Source: Heteroruminococcus sp964370005
Lineage (GTDB): Bacteria; Bacillota; Clostridia; Oscillospirales; Ruminococcaceae
NCBI GenBank assembly: GCA_964370005.1
Contig: CAYJGR010000004.1
Span: 1-63,233 of the forward strand
Reading direction: 5' to 3'
DNA: 63,233 bases
Shown here: positions 22,746 through 32,109 of the stretch, piece by piece
How the letters are laid out: every line of letters starts with the position of its first letter
How positions within the stretch are numbered: position 1 is the first letter of the stretch
Position numbers and translations under genes: made by a program
The notes under the pieces: generated by a model
Told to the model about the DNA's origin: nothing
The model's database searches: none
What the model saw: only the letters and a program-made list of their open reading frames with translations

Positions 22746-23329
22746 AATACAAATACACCATTCTCGACAGCCGAGGCGCACGTATAGGGTACGGTCTATC
22801 CAATGACAGCCCGGACAAAGACAGTTGGCATCTGATTGTCCAGGATGACAATATTGACAGGGTAGTAAAATACGAGTTTGTCAATCTTTTGGGGGCGGGC
22901 AAAGGGGCGCGCACCCTTGAGGCCAAGATTTTGCGCCAAGAGGGTGATATGATTGTGGTACAGGCTGTGCGCATGAGGGAAAATTTGCGTATGCCCACCA
23001 TATTTAACAGTTATATATACCCTGTAAACGGCAACTGGGAGGGTCGCCTACCTGTGGTGGGTGAGGATCTCAGCTGTGGTGGGGTGGCATTCTCTTGTGA
23101 TAGGGTGCTTGATGTGAATGAGCAGGTGGATATAGTAATCCCTGTGACCGCCAAGCCTATAATAATGACGCTCGAGGTACTGCGCCGCATAGACAGAGAT
23201 GGTGGCAAGGAGTTTTATGCCAGCAAATTTGTCGATATACTCCACGAAGAGGAAGTTCTCATCCGTGAGGCGGTATTCGGATTACAGTTAAAGGGCAAAA
23301 CAGCACCCCATATTGTAGATAGAAGTTGA
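22742..23329 (+). CDS. PilZ domain protein (c-di-GMP receptor)
   Basis: A 195-residue protein whose central to C-terminal half is a PilZ domain: RENLR (RxxxR) at about residue 80, and DLSCGGVAF (D/NxSxxG) at about residue 104, the two c-di-GMP-binding motifs. The N-terminal part may be a YcgR-N-like interaction domain. In other bacteria such proteins brake flagellar rotation or modulate export when c-di-GMP rises. It is the last gene of its operon, translationally coupled to flhX. Confidence 0.85.
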   Translation: MKYKYTILDSRGARIGYGLSNDSPDKDSWHLIVQDDNIDRVVKYEFVNLLGAGKGARTLEAKILRQEGDMIVVQAVRMRENLRMPTIFNSYIYPVNGNWEGRLPVVGEDLSCGGVAFSCDRVLDVNEQVDIVIPVTAKPIIMTLEVLRRIDRDGGKEFYASKFVDILHEEEVLIREAVFGLQLKGKTAPHIVDRS

Positions 23330-23366
23330 ATAAGCAGGAGATAAAATCCAGTATATGGTATATACA

Positions 23367-23404
23367 AAACGACACTTTGCGCACTTGCGAGGTGTCGTTT
23401 TTTG
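23367..23404 (+). terminator. Intrinsic terminator after the PilZ gene
   Basis: AACGACAC/GTGTCGTT arms enclose a GC-rich loop and are followed by TTTTT, 37 nt past the stop codon. Confidence 0.9.
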
Positions 23405-23593
23405 TAATAAGCTACAAAAACACAGAGAATAAGGTGTATAATAATACACAATAAGGCATAAAAAGTGTCCTTAAAATGCAAAAGTATTCAATTTTCAGGG
23501 TATTATTGCAACTTTTCGTATCAAATGTATATATTTAAGAGAATTTTAAGAAAAACACTCAAATATTTGGTTATTTTTGACTTACTTAAACTA

Positions 23594-23668
23594 TGGTAAA
23601 AAAAAGTAAATTCGAGTATAATGAATTAGACAAGTATGCACAATATGGGTGGATTGTGTCCTTTTTTT
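23594..23668 (+). promoter_or_regulatory. Likely fla/che operon promoter with terminator-like leader hairpin
   Basis: A perfect TATAAT at 23617-23622 has a weak -35 (TGGTAA, 23594-23599) 17 nt upstream. Only about 16 nt later, CACAAT (23639-23644) and ATTGTG (23653-23658) form a hairpin with an 8-nt loop, followed by TCCTTTTTTT to 23668. If transcription starts at the TATAAT, this is a tiny intrinsic terminator between promoter and flgB, and could attenuate the whole operon. The other intergenic sequence from 23405 to 23593 is AT-rich with nothing recognisable. Confidence 0.5.
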
Positions 23669-23722
23669 AAAAACACTCGATAATTATGATGAAAAACATC
23701 CGAAAGGACGGTGAGTTTCACT

Positions 23723-24109
23723 ATGAATATTTTGTCTAACAACTCCATGTTTATGATGGAGCGTTCCATGGATTATCTGTGGACAAAACAAACCCACATA
23801 CTCGACAACATCGCCAATGTGGAAACGCCTGATTACAAGCCCACATATGCCACAACATTTGAAGAATCATTGCGCCAAGCGGTGCAGTCGGCCGATGCCG
23901 GAAGTCCTAAGAGTGGTGAGATGTACCGTTCCATTGCGGGGGCAGAGGTTAAGGTGGAGCAGGCCGATGTCAGCAATCGTCTTGACGGCAACGGTGTAAA
24001 TATTACAGCCGAGTCCATAGAGCTTTCACGCAACGCACTGCAAATTCAATATGTGATGAATGCAATATCCAGTGAATTGTCGCTGGTGCGCACGGCCATA
24101 AGAGGATAA
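23723..24109 (+). CDS. flgB: Flagellar proximal rod protein FlgB
   Basis: A 128-residue rod protein with the hallmark LWTKQTHILDNIANVETPDYKPTY near the N-terminus and an ESIELSRNALQIQYVMNAISSELSLVRTAIRG C-terminal helix (in part). FlgB forms the part of the rod on the MS ring. AAGGACGGTGAG precedes ATG 23723; the ATG 12 nt earlier overlaps that site. It opens the fla/che operon. Confidence 0.95.
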   Translation: MNILSNNSMFMMERSMDYLWTKQTHILDNIANVETPDYKPTYATTFEESLRQAVQSADAGSPKSGEMYRSIAGAEVKVEQADVSNRLDGNGVNITAESIELSRNALQIQYVMNAISSELSLVRTAIRG

Positions 24110-24143
24110 TATGTGCCCAACGGGCAGAACGGAGTAGATACAT

Positions 24144-24587
24144 ATGGCATTTTTAGATTCTATGCGGGTTGTCGGTTCGGGTCTTACGGCACAAAAACTC
24201 CGACTTGATGTGGTATCGGAGAATATCACAAACATGAACACCACCAGAACAGAAGAGGGCGGGGCATACCGCCGTAAGATTGTGACATTTGAGGCACAAG
24301 AGGGGCAGACCACATTTGAGGCGGCTATGGCGCAGGCCAAAGGCACTACCCCCACAGGTGGCGGCGTGAAGGTCACCGGGATAATAGAGGATCAGTCCGA
24401 TTTTAAGCTGGTATATGATCCGACACATCCCGATGCAAATGAAGAGGGCTATCTTGAGATGCCCAATGTCGATTTGATTAAAGAGATGGCCGATGCAATG
24501 GCGGCCAGTCAGGCATTTTCGGCCAACACCACCGCCTTTAATACGCTCAGATCGGTGGCGGCCAGGGGGCTTGAAATAGGGAAATAA
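24144..24587 (+). CDS. flgC: Flagellar proximal rod protein FlgC
   Basis: A 147-residue rod protein with SGLTAQKLRLDVVSENITNMNTT at the N-terminus and LIKEMADAMAASQAFSANTTAFNTLRS at the C-terminus, the usual FlgC frame. It assembles with FlgB and FliE at the base of the rod. It follows flgB by 34 nt. Confidence 0.96.
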   Translation: MAFLDSMRVVGSGLTAQKLRLDVVSENITNMNTTRTEEGGAYRRKIVTFEAQEGQTTFEAAMAQAKGTTPTGGGVKVTGIIEDQSDFKLVYDPTHPDANEEGYLEMPNVDLIKEMADAMAASQAFSANTTAFNTLRSVAARGLEIGK

Positions 24588-24621
24588 CATAGAATAAAAT
24601 GTGTTTTTTAGGAGGATTCAT

Positions 24622-24927
24622 ATGGATTTTCAGCCGATTCAATCGATACAGCCTCTCTTTACGCCCGAAAACGGCACAAACGAGGCTTCCGGCACACAAG
24701 CGGACAGGGGGATGTTTGCGGACATATTTCAGTCGGCAATTGACAATGTAAAAGAGACCGAGGCTATAAAGAATGATGCACAATACCGTTTGGCTACAGG
24801 GCAACTTGATAATCCGGCCGAGCTCACCATAGCAGCAACACAGGCGGCGACCTCGGTGGAACTGCTGGTTCAGCTTCGCAACAGAACGCTTGAGTCCTAC
24901 AATGAGCTGATGCGTATGGGTCTATAA
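24622..24927 (+). CDS. fliE: Flagellar hook-basal body complex protein FliE
   Basis: A 101-residue protein; the conserved C-terminal part reads YRLATGQLDNPAELTIAATQAATSVELLVQLRNRTLESYNELMRM, of which the NPAELTIAATQA...LRNR.LE.Y.E.MRM pattern is diagnostic. FliE joins the MS ring to the rod. Start 24622 follows TTAGGAGGATTC. Confidence 0.95.
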   Translation: MDFQPIQSIQPLFTPENGTNEASGTQADRGMFADIFQSAIDNVKETEAIKNDAQYRLATGQLDNPAELTIAATQAATSVELLVQLRNRTLESYNELMRMGL

Positions 24928-25001
24928 AGATTTTCAAATAAAATGTGTAGGAATGAGTTGATCGAGCATAGCACCTCAAACAATAGCCGGGGGTAACAAC
25001 A

Positions 25002-26642
25002 GTGCAAGAACAGGCGAAAAAGTACTTAGATAAAATTAAAAAGATGTGGTTGGGACTTAGTAAAAATGTCAAAACCATCATAATAGGCGGTTTGCTCACA
25101 ACCCTTGTGGTGGTGGGTATTGTTGCCGTTATAAATGCAACGAGACCTTACACCACATTGTTCACAGGGCTAAATCAAGCCGATATGACCTCGGTGGTGT
25201 CTTATCTATCCGAGAGCGGGGTTACCGATTACAGAATAAGCGGTGATAATACCATCTTAGTACCCCCCGACCAAGAGGCACAGCTCAAGGCTGATTTGCT
25301 TATGCAAGGTTATCCCGATTCGGGTTATGGCTACTCGACCTATCTTGACAGTGTAGGGGGACTTACGACCGAATCCGAACGTAACACCCTATATTTCTAT
25401 GCACTGCAAGACCGCTTGGCTGCAGTAATTCGCAGTTTTGACGGTGTGCGGGATGCCACGGTCAATATAGCCCAGGGTGAGGATCGTTCCTATGTACTTG
25501 ATAGTGATTACATAGTGGAAGCCTCGGCGGCGGTTGTGGTTACCATGGAGGGTTCGACCGGTCTCTCTGAGGGACAAGTTGATGCCATAGGTTCTTTGGT
25601 GAGAACATCAGTACAGGGGCTTAAAATTGAAAACATAAGCATATCCGACACCATGGGCAATACATATACAACAGAGGGCTCGGAAGATACAATGTTGTCG
25701 AGCGTGCAGGATATATCTGCCCTAAAACTGCAACTTGAGAGTCAGGTAAACAATACAATTCGCAGCAATATATATCAGGTACTTGAGCCACTATTCGGCA
25801 CTGCAAATATTCGAGTGAGTGTAAACAGTGTTGTCGATGTTGACCGCAGTGTGGTGGATTCGACTGATTACACCCTTGAAGATTGGGCGGCCGATGGAAG
25901 CACCGGTGGCGAGGGTATTATAGGTAGCAAGATATACGACCAACAGTTTATAAGAAACGATCCCGACGCAGAGGGTGCTGTGGGTACCACCCCCAATGCC
26001 GACCTTAACGATTACGTTGAGCAGGAGGCACAACTGGACGGCACTGAGGAGCAGGTGACCAATTCGGGTCAGGATGAATTTTTAGTTGATACCGAGAACT
26101 CACAGGTCGAGCGATTGGCAGGGCGTGTGAGCGATGTAATGATATCGGTCACAATAAATCAAGACGCAATGGGAACGACCGGCATTGACGTACTCTACCC
26201 ACACATAGCACGTGCGGCCGGCATATCCATAGAGCAACAGCAGACCAAGATAAACATACTTGTTGCACCGTTCCAGATCACAGACGAAGGCGAGCTAATT
26301 ACCACACAGGGTGAGCTTATAGCCGGCATACCCAATTGGGTACTACTACTTATAGGTATTGCAATTATAGCTGTGATAGTGATAGTACTGCTGACCAGAC
26401 GCCGTGCAAAGCAGCGTGTGACCGAGCAGCAACAGGCACAGCAACGAGAGATCGATATACTGTATGGCCATCCGATGATGGGCGATCCTGTGATAAATGC
26501 ACAGCGGGCGGCCGACATAATGGAGATGGAGACCGAGCGCAGTATGGAATTGCGGCGTGAGATTCGCAAGTTTGTTGATGAAAACGCCGAGATTGCGGCT
26601 CAGGTTATCAAGAACTGGGTGAGAGAGGAGGGCGACGAATGA
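25002..26642 (+). CDS. fliF: Flagellar MS-ring protein FliF
   Basis: A 546-residue protein with two membrane helices (about residues 24-44 and 443-466), ring-building motifs RPYTTLFTGLNQADMTSVVSYL near the N-terminus (YscJ/FliF domain) and a C-terminal cytoplasmic helix that docks FliG (ENAEIAAQVIKNWVREEGDE). A GTG start follows GGGGGTAACAACA. It overlaps fliG by 4 nt. Confidence 0.97.
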   Translation: MQEQAKKYLDKIKKMWLGLSKNVKTIIIGGLLTTLVVVGIVAVINATRPYTTLFTGLNQADMTSVVSYLSESGVTDYRISGDNTILVPPDQEAQLKADLLMQGYPDSGYGYSTYLDSVGGLTTESERNTLYFYALQDRLAAVIRSFDGVRDATVNIAQGEDRSYVLDSDYIVEASAAVVVTMEGSTGLSEGQVDAIGSLVRTSVQGLKIENISISDTMGNTYTTEGSEDTMLSSVQDISALKLQLESQVNNTIRSNIYQVLEPLFGTANIRVSVNSVVDVDRSVVDSTDYTLEDWAADGSTGGEGIIGSKIYDQQFIRNDPDAEGAVGTTPNADLNDYVEQEAQLDGTEEQVTNSGQDEFLVDTENSQVERLAGRVSDVMISVTINQDAMGTTGIDVLYPHIARAAGISIEQQQTKINILVAPFQITDEGELITTQGELIAGIPNWVLLLIGIAIIAVIVIVLLTRRRAKQRVTEQQQAQQREIDILYGHPMMGDPVINAQRAADIMEMETERSMELRREIRKFVDENAEIAAQVIKNWVREEGDE

Positions 26643-27766
26643 GCAAGGCTACAAGCGTTAAAGAAGTCGAGTTAGAAGAGTTTGAAGAGACTGAACAACC
26701 GCAGGAAACCGAAAAGCCTCAAAAGACCGAAGAACCTGCCCCTCCCGCCGAGCCTGCCAAGAAGTTAAGGGAGCTATCCCGCCAAGAGAAGGCGGCGGCG
26801 GTCATAGTATCACTGGGCACCGACAAGGCCTCCAAGATATATAAATTTATGGACTCTGAGGACGTGGAAGATTTAACCATGGAGGTTGCAAAACTCGGTT
26901 TTGTGGATGCCGACACCTCCGAGGAGGCCTTAAAGGAATATTATCAGTTATGCATGACCAGCAAGGCGGTGACCGAGGGCGGTATGGAATACGCCCGTGC
27001 CGTACTTGAGAAGACCTACGGCTCACAGGCGGCTGAGCTTATGCTTGACAAGCTTACAAAGACCATGCAGGTGCGTGAGTTTGACTTCCTGGCCAAGGCC
27101 GACGGCAAATCACTGTTTAATGCCCTACAGCAGGAGCGCCCCCAGACCATCGCGCTTGTACTGTCTTATGTTGATCCCGACAAGGCCGCCATGGTAATTG
27201 AGGGGCTTGACAAGGAGCGACAGGTGCAGGTGGTACAGAGCATCGCCAGCATGGAGAGCGCCTCTCCCTCGGCCGTACAGGTGGTACAAGAGGAGATAGG
27301 TAAGCGCTTCGAAAGCCTGTTCGACAGCAAGGCAGTCGAGGTTGGTGGTATCGATCATGTTGCCAGCATCATGAACAACGTAGACCGTTCCAACGAGAAG
27401 AGCATCTTCGAGAAGCTATCCAGAAAAGACGAGGCACTGGTCGACGAAATTCGCAAGAGGATGTTCACTTTCGAAGATATCAACGATATGGACGACCGTT
27501 CGGTACAGCGCTTTATTCGGGATTGCGACCCCAGGGATCTTGTACTTTCTATCAAGGGTGCCCAAAACGACGTGGCCGAGAAACTGTTCGCCAATATGTC
27601 TACTCGTATGGCCGAGACCATCAAAGACGACCTCGAGGTCACAACCAATGTCCGCATGAGAGACGTGGAGGAGGCACAACAGCGCGTGGTGTCCATCATA
27701 CGTTCTTTGGAGGAGCGCAACGAGCTGATCATCCTCAAGGGAGGAAGGGACGATATAATTGCCTAA
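26639..27766 (+). CDS. fliG: Flagellar motor switch protein FliG
   Basis: A 375-residue rotor protein with N, middle and C domains: LSRQEKAAAVIVSLGTDKASKI; LQQERPQTIALVLSYVDPDKAAMVI (the EHPQ-type motif here is ERPQ); and C-terminal torque helix DVEEAQQRVVSIIRSLEERNELI. Compared with the typical 335 residues it has about 45 extra acidic and proline-rich N-terminal residues (EETEQPQETEKPQKTEEPAP). It sits between FliF and FliM/FliY and contacts MotA. Confidence 0.97.
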   Translation: MSKATSVKEVELEEFEETEQPQETEKPQKTEEPAPPAEPAKKLRELSRQEKAAAVIVSLGTDKASKIYKFMDSEDVEDLTMEVAKLGFVDADTSEEALKEYYQLCMTSKAVTEGGMEYARAVLEKTYGSQAAELMLDKLTKTMQVREFDFLAKADGKSLFNALQQERPQTIALVLSYVDPDKAAMVIEGLDKERQVQVVQSIASMESASPSAVQVVQEEIGKRFESLFDSKAVEVGGIDHVASIMNNVDRSNEKSIFEKLSRKDEALVDEIRKRMFTFEDINDMDDRSVQRFIRDCDPRDLVLSIKGAQNDVAEKLFANMSTRMAETIKDDLEVTTNVRMRDVEEAQQRVVSIIRSLEERNELIILKGGRDDIIA

Positions 27767-28568
27767 TATCTTTAAGAGTTTCCTGAGCCCTGCGGTGGAT
27801 GACTACACATTTCCACCAACAGATGACATATCAGAGGGGGAGGCGGGTTCTGCCCTACCCACCCCTGAGGAGTTGGCCGAGCGCCTGCAACAGGAGATAG
27901 ACAACACTCCACCGCCCACCCCAAGTCTCGATACCTCTGCCCTGCGTTATGCAGACATTCAGGCAAAGCAGATTGTGGAGGATGCAAACTTCCGAGCCAA
28001 AGAAATTGTGGAAAAAAGACTCCGAGAGGCCGAAAAAGAGATAGAGAGTGAAAAGCAAAAGGCACGTTCGGAGGGTTACCGCAAGGGCTATGAGGAAGGG
28101 CTTGTGCAGGCAAGAGTTGAGGCTGATGTCCATTTGCAGGAGCAGTTTGACCTGCAAGAGCGGCAAATTGCCATGTTCCTTGAGAAAGCTATGATTGCCA
28201 AGGAAGAAATGCTCACCCAAACCAAAAGCGACCTGTGCGACCTTAGCATAGCGGTGGCCGAAAAGGTTATACATGTAAGCCTGGGCAGTAGCCGTGAAAT
28301 AATCGGCAAAATGATACAGGTAGCCACCGAAAAGCTAAAGCGTCGGGAATGGGTGCGTATATATGTCTCGGGCGAGAGTGCAAAACATCTGGCCGAGGCG
28401 CCCCCCGAGCTTGTCAGCGCATTGGCCGGCATATCGGACAACATAAAAATCATCCCAATGCCCGGAGACGAGGCCGGCACTTGTATAATAGAGATGCCCG
28501 ACGAGATAATTGATGCCAGCGCTTCGACCCAGCTCAACAATATCAAAAGTCTTATAACTCAAGGATGA
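27759..28568 (+). CDS. fliH: Flagellar assembly protein FliH
   Basis: A 269-residue coiled-coil protein (ANFRAKEIVEKRLREAEKEIESEKQKARSEGYRKGYEEG) with a C-terminal V-ATPase E-subunit-like domain (CDLSIAVAEKVIHVSLGSS). FliH regulates the FliI ATPase and tethers it to the FliN/FliY ring. The start is a TTG at 27759 overlapping the fliG stop codon, with GGGAGGAAGGGACG upstream. Confidence 0.9.
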   Translation: MPNIFKSFLSPAVDDYTFPPTDDISEGEAGSALPTPEELAERLQQEIDNTPPPTPSLDTSALRYADIQAKQIVEDANFRAKEIVEKRLREAEKEIESEKQKARSEGYRKGYEEGLVQARVEADVHLQEQFDLQERQIAMFLEKAMIAKEEMLTQTKSDLCDLSIAVAEKVIHVSLGSSREIIGKMIQVATEKLKRREWVRIYVSGESAKHLAEAPPELVSALAGISDNIKIIPMPGDEAGTCIIEMPDEIIDASASTQLNNIKSLITQG

Positions 28569-28599
28569 CCCATCCCATATATCTTACCAAAAGGAGGAC

Positions 28600-29910
28600 A
28601 TGGACTCGGTGTTTGAACATACAATCCGCCAGTTGCGACAGGCCGAGACGGTCAGCTATATAGGTAAAATTGAAAACATGGTGGGTATGTCCATAGAGGC
28701 CTCGGGTGGCAGGGCGGCCGCAGGCGATATATGCCACATCTACAACGGTGAGGCAGGCGGGCGCATAATGGCCGAGGTTGTGGGATTTAAGGGCGATAAA
28801 ATGCTACTCATGCCCTACGCCCCAATGAGCGGACTTTCGGCGGGAAACTTTGTGCGAAACACAGGCCGCAGACTTAGTCTTACAATGGGTTCATTTCTCA
28901 AAGGCAGGGTGATAAATGCCCTGGGTCAGCCCATAGACGGCAAAGGACCTTTTGTGGGGGGAACGCCCTACTGTGTCGAAAATGGGAACTATATAAATCC
29001 ACTCACTCGTCCTCCCATAAGACAGAGGATGGAGTTTGGAATAAAAGCCATAGATAGTATGCTAACAATAGGAAAGGGACAGCGCATAGGCATATTTTCG
29101 GGTTCGGGTGTCGGCAAGAGTACCCTTATGGGTATGATAGCCAGAAACGTCAAGGCCGATATAAACGTCATAGCCCTTGTGGGGGAACGTGGTCGAGAGG
29201 TACTTGAGTTCATTCAAAAGGACTTGGGTGAGGAGGGTATGCGACGTTCGATTTTGGTGGTTGCCACCTCTGACCAACCTGCAATGCTTCGCAAGCAGTG
29301 CCCTTCGGTGGCCACTGGTATAGCCGAATATTTCCGTGACCAAGGCTACGATGTACTGCTTATGATGGATTCCCTCACACGATTTGCCATGGCACAGCGT
29401 GAAATAGGGCTTGCAGTGGGCGAACCGCCGGTGGCAAGGGGTTACACCCCCTCGATCTATTCCGAGCTCCCAAAGCTTTTAGAGCGCAGTGGCAATTTCC
29501 AAAGGGGTTCAATAACGGGGGTCTACACCGTACTTGTCGAGGGTGACGACACAAACGAGCCTATAGCCGACACGGTGCGAGGTATCCTTGATGGACACAT
29601 AGTGCTCTCCAGAGCTTTGGCCAACAGCAACCATTTTCCGGCCATAGATGTAAGTAGCAGTATCTCCCGTCTGATGCCCGATATAACAAGTGAGGAGCAC
29701 AGGGAGTTATCGGGTCGAGTGCGAGATGTCATGAGCATATTTGAAAAGAACGCTGACCTTGTAAACATAGGCGCATACAAAAGCGGTACAAATCCAAAAC
29801 TTGATTATGCCCTGAGCAAGATAGACGGCATAAATCAGTTTCTCAAGCAGGGGATCAACGAAAGTTTTTCACACGAAAAAAGCATGGAAATAATGCGCAA
29901 ACTGCTGTGA
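28600..29910 (+). CDS. fliI: Flagellum-specific ATP synthase FliI
   Basis: A 436-residue hexameric export ATPase. The Walker A is GSGVGKST (residue about 170), Walker B is DVLLMMDSLTRFAMAQREI, and the family region GEPPVARGYTPSIYSELPKLLER is intact. It energises substrate unfolding and chaperone release. AAAGGAGGAC precedes the ATG. Confidence 0.97.
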   Translation: MDSVFEHTIRQLRQAETVSYIGKIENMVGMSIEASGGRAAAGDICHIYNGEAGGRIMAEVVGFKGDKMLLMPYAPMSGLSAGNFVRNTGRRLSLTMGSFLKGRVINALGQPIDGKGPFVGGTPYCVENGNYINPLTRPPIRQRMEFGIKAIDSMLTIGKGQRIGIFSGSGVGKSTLMGMIARNVKADINVIALVGERGREVLEFIQKDLGEEGMRRSILVVATSDQPAMLRKQCPSVATGIAEYFRDQGYDVLLMMDSLTRFAMAQREIGLAVGEPPVARGYTPSIYSELPKLLERSGNFQRGSITGVYTVLVEGDDTNEPIADTVRGILDGHIVLSRALANSNHFPAIDVSSSISRLMPDITSEEHRELSGRVRDVMSIFEKNADLVNIGAYKSGTNPKLDYALSKIDGINQFLKQGINESFSHEKSMEIMRKLL

Positions 29911-29928
29911 TACGAGCGGAGGTAGCCA

Positions 29929-30372
29929 GTGAAACAGTTTAAGTTTGGACTTGAGAACGTGCTCGGATACAAACAACAGGTGCTCGACGGAGTAAAAAGC
30001 GAATATGCTGTACTTATGGGGCGTGTTCGAGACCAAGAAAGACTTTTGCAAAGAACAGAGCAAAACTATCGGGAGTTAAATGCAGAGTTTAGACAGGCTG
30101 AAACCGAGGGTATGAGCATAGCCAAGGCCAGAAGCTACGAGACAGGCCTTAGAATACTTGAACACCGCATACGCACCGAGACCGAAACACTTAGGCAATA
30201 CGAGGCCGAGGCCGAGGAAAAGCGGGAAGAGATGGTTGGAGCAAAGCAGGAGACCGCAACGCTGGAAAAACTGCGGGAAAACAGGCTTGCAAGTTACCGC
30301 AAGCAGGCACAAAAGCAGGAGGAGCTGTTCATAGACGAACTCGTGGCCGCCACACGTGCGATGGCCGACTGA
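29929..30372 (+). CDS. fliJ: Flagellar export protein FliJ
   Basis: A 147-residue coiled-coil protein starting KQFKFGLENVLGYKQQVLD, the FliJ N-terminal pattern, and dominated by heptads (LRQYEAEAEEKREEMVGAKQE). FliJ links FliI to FlhA and escorts chaperones. GTG start. Confidence 0.9.
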   Translation: MKQFKFGLENVLGYKQQVLDGVKSEYAVLMGRVRDQERLLQRTEQNYRELNAEFRQAETEGMSIAKARSYETGLRILEHRIRTETETLRQYEAEAEEKREEMVGAKQETATLEKLRENRLASYRKQAQKQEELFIDELVAATRAMAD

Positions 30373-30421
30373 GAAAGTCATTGAGCATATACATATTATT
30401 TGGAAAGGAGGTGAAACAGAG

Positions 30422-31468
30422 ATGAATGCATTGCAAGCGTTATTTGAGATGACTATGGCGGTGAGCAAAAACCCCACACCCTCACAAAGCGACAGTAGCA
30501 CACCAAGCTTTGAGGAGATGTTACAGAACAAGAGTTTGGAGACGGCAACCACTACCACCACTACCACGGTGACCGACACCGACAAACCGACGACCGACGA
30601 CACAGAGCTTCCCGAGGAGGCAGGTTTGATGGAGGCGGCAGCCACGGCGGTACTGCAAAATGCTACGACACAGACCGCACCGCAAATTCTCCAAAATGGC
30701 GTACAAATTGTGCCCGAGGAGGTACAGCAGGTGCAGGGTGATATGACAAACCCTGTGGTTATAGCACAGGTGGCCGACGAGGCGCCGGTGGTACAGCCCC
30801 AAACGGGGACCGATGCGATGCCAACCACAGATGCGCAGACCACCCAAACCGAGCCTACACAGGTTATCCCCACAGCCCAGACTGATGGGCAAGCCCATGG
30901 GCAGGAGCAGAGTGAGGCGGGCGAGGGTAGCGGACAAAACCTACTTCCCGACGATGCCGAGGTACTGGACACCCTTGACACCGGGCCCAAGGCGCTGTTT
31001 AAGGATACACAACAGATGCCGACCAAGGTGGGCGATGGTGCTACACTTGATACAACCTCGACACAGTTTGAGAGCAAACTTTCAAGCCAAATACTCACAG
31101 CGGCACAAAACGGCCAACAGCAGGTGGTATTACAGCTAACCCCCGAGAATTTGGGCAAGGTTGTAGTTGAGCTAAACTTGCAGGGTGGCATACTCAATGT
31201 TGTGCTACAGGTTGAGAATGAGAGTGCACTGCGACTGCTGACAGACCAAACTGCAACACTGGGCAATATGCTACAGAGTAGCGGTCAAGAGGTACGGGTA
31301 CAGGTCACACAGGCCGATGGCAGCGAACAACCGTGGCAACATCCCGATCAAGAGGGTGGCAACAAGCAGCAGCAGGAAAGACAAAGGCAGGACACCCCAC
31401 AGGAGGCCGAAGATTTTCTACAGAAACTCCGATTGGGACTGTTCCAAAATGAAATCGAATCAGCATAG
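30422..31468 (+). CDS. fliK: Flagellar hook-length control protein FliK
   Basis: A 348-residue protein with a long Gln/Thr/Pro-rich disordered N-terminus and a C-terminal FliK domain: QQVVLQLTPENLGKVVVELNLQGGILNVVLQVEN (pattern LQL.P..LG.V.V.L...GG.L.V). FliK measures hook length and triggers the FlhB specificity switch. The start at 30422 follows AAAGGAGGTGAAACAGAG. Confidence 0.92.
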   Translation: MNALQALFEMTMAVSKNPTPSQSDSSTPSFEEMLQNKSLETATTTTTTTVTDTDKPTTDDTELPEEAGLMEAAATAVLQNATTQTAPQILQNGVQIVPEEVQQVQGDMTNPVVIAQVADEAPVVQPQTGTDAMPTTDAQTTQTEPTQVIPTAQTDGQAHGQEQSEAGEGSGQNLLPDDAEVLDTLDTGPKALFKDTQQMPTKVGDGATLDTTSTQFESKLSSQILTAAQNGQQQVVLQLTPENLGKVVVELNLQGGILNVVLQVENESALRLLTDQTATLGNMLQSSGQEVRVQVTQADGSEQPWQHPDQEGGNKQQQERQRQDTPQEAEDFLQKLRLGLFQNEIESA

Positions 31469-31482
31469 AGAGGTGAGATACA

Positions 31483-32055
31483 ATGGATTTTCTACCACTG
31501 GACTTAGGGGTAAATACCGGGAGTTACAGCACGTTTGATACCGACTTAACCCTCTCACAGCAGCTTGACATCGAAATATTTGAGCCGGGCGAGGACACAG
31601 GGCTTAATTTTGATGACTTTATGTTACTGATGATACAGCAGCTACAAAGTCAGACGATGGACAACACCATGGATACCACCGCAATGATGGAGCAGATGGT
31701 GCAGATGTCCACAGTTGAGATGTTATCTTCGGTGCAGGAGAGTATTGATGCACTGGTGCAAACGAATGTGATGTCTTATTCGGCGTCATTGGTGGGCAAG
31801 ACGGTTACAGTCGGCACTTATGACGATTCGGGCAACCTTACCGAGACGGTCGGACAGGTCACAGGCACGGGCGTGTATCAAGGTGATCAGGTTATATTTG
31901 TGGATGGCGAGATGTACCCGCTTAACAGCATAATGGCGGTGGGCACATTGCCGGCAGCACCTACACCCGATGAGGGCGAGGGCGAAACCGATACAGATGC
32001 TGACAGCTCGACAGAGGACAATGTCACTGACGAGGGAGAAATCGAAACTATCTAA
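31483..32055 (+). CDS. flgD: Flagellar hook capping protein FlgD
   Basis: A 190-residue protein with the FlgD N-terminal segment FDDFMLLMIQQLQSQ followed by NTMDTTAMMEQMVQMSTVEML, and the SASLVGKTVTV strand. It caps the growing hook. The C-terminus is a highly acidic Asp/Glu/Thr tail (PDEGEGETDTDADSSTEDN). The fold beyond residue 140 is short: there is no full FnIII/tudor domain as in enteric FlgD, which is usual for small Firmicute FlgD. Confidence 0.93.
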   Translation: MDFLPLDLGVNTGSYSTFDTDLTLSQQLDIEIFEPGEDTGLNFDDFMLLMIQQLQSQTMDNTMDTTAMMEQMVQMSTVEMLSSVQESIDALVQTNVMSYSASLVGKTVTVGTYDDSGNLTETVGQVTGTGVYQGDQVIFVDGEMYPLNSIMAVGTLPAAPTPDEGEGETDTDADSSTEDNVTDEGEIETI

Positions 32056-32109
32056 CTTATATCGTCTGATGGATACAGACGAGCGTACTAAATGGAAGGA
32101 GGCGGTGAA

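Noticed and set aside
30076..31266. 396-codon minus-strand frame across fliJ and fliK
   Set aside because: Ser/Cys/Val repeat-rich translation is the complement of the Gln/Thr-rich FliK coding sequence; no start signals.
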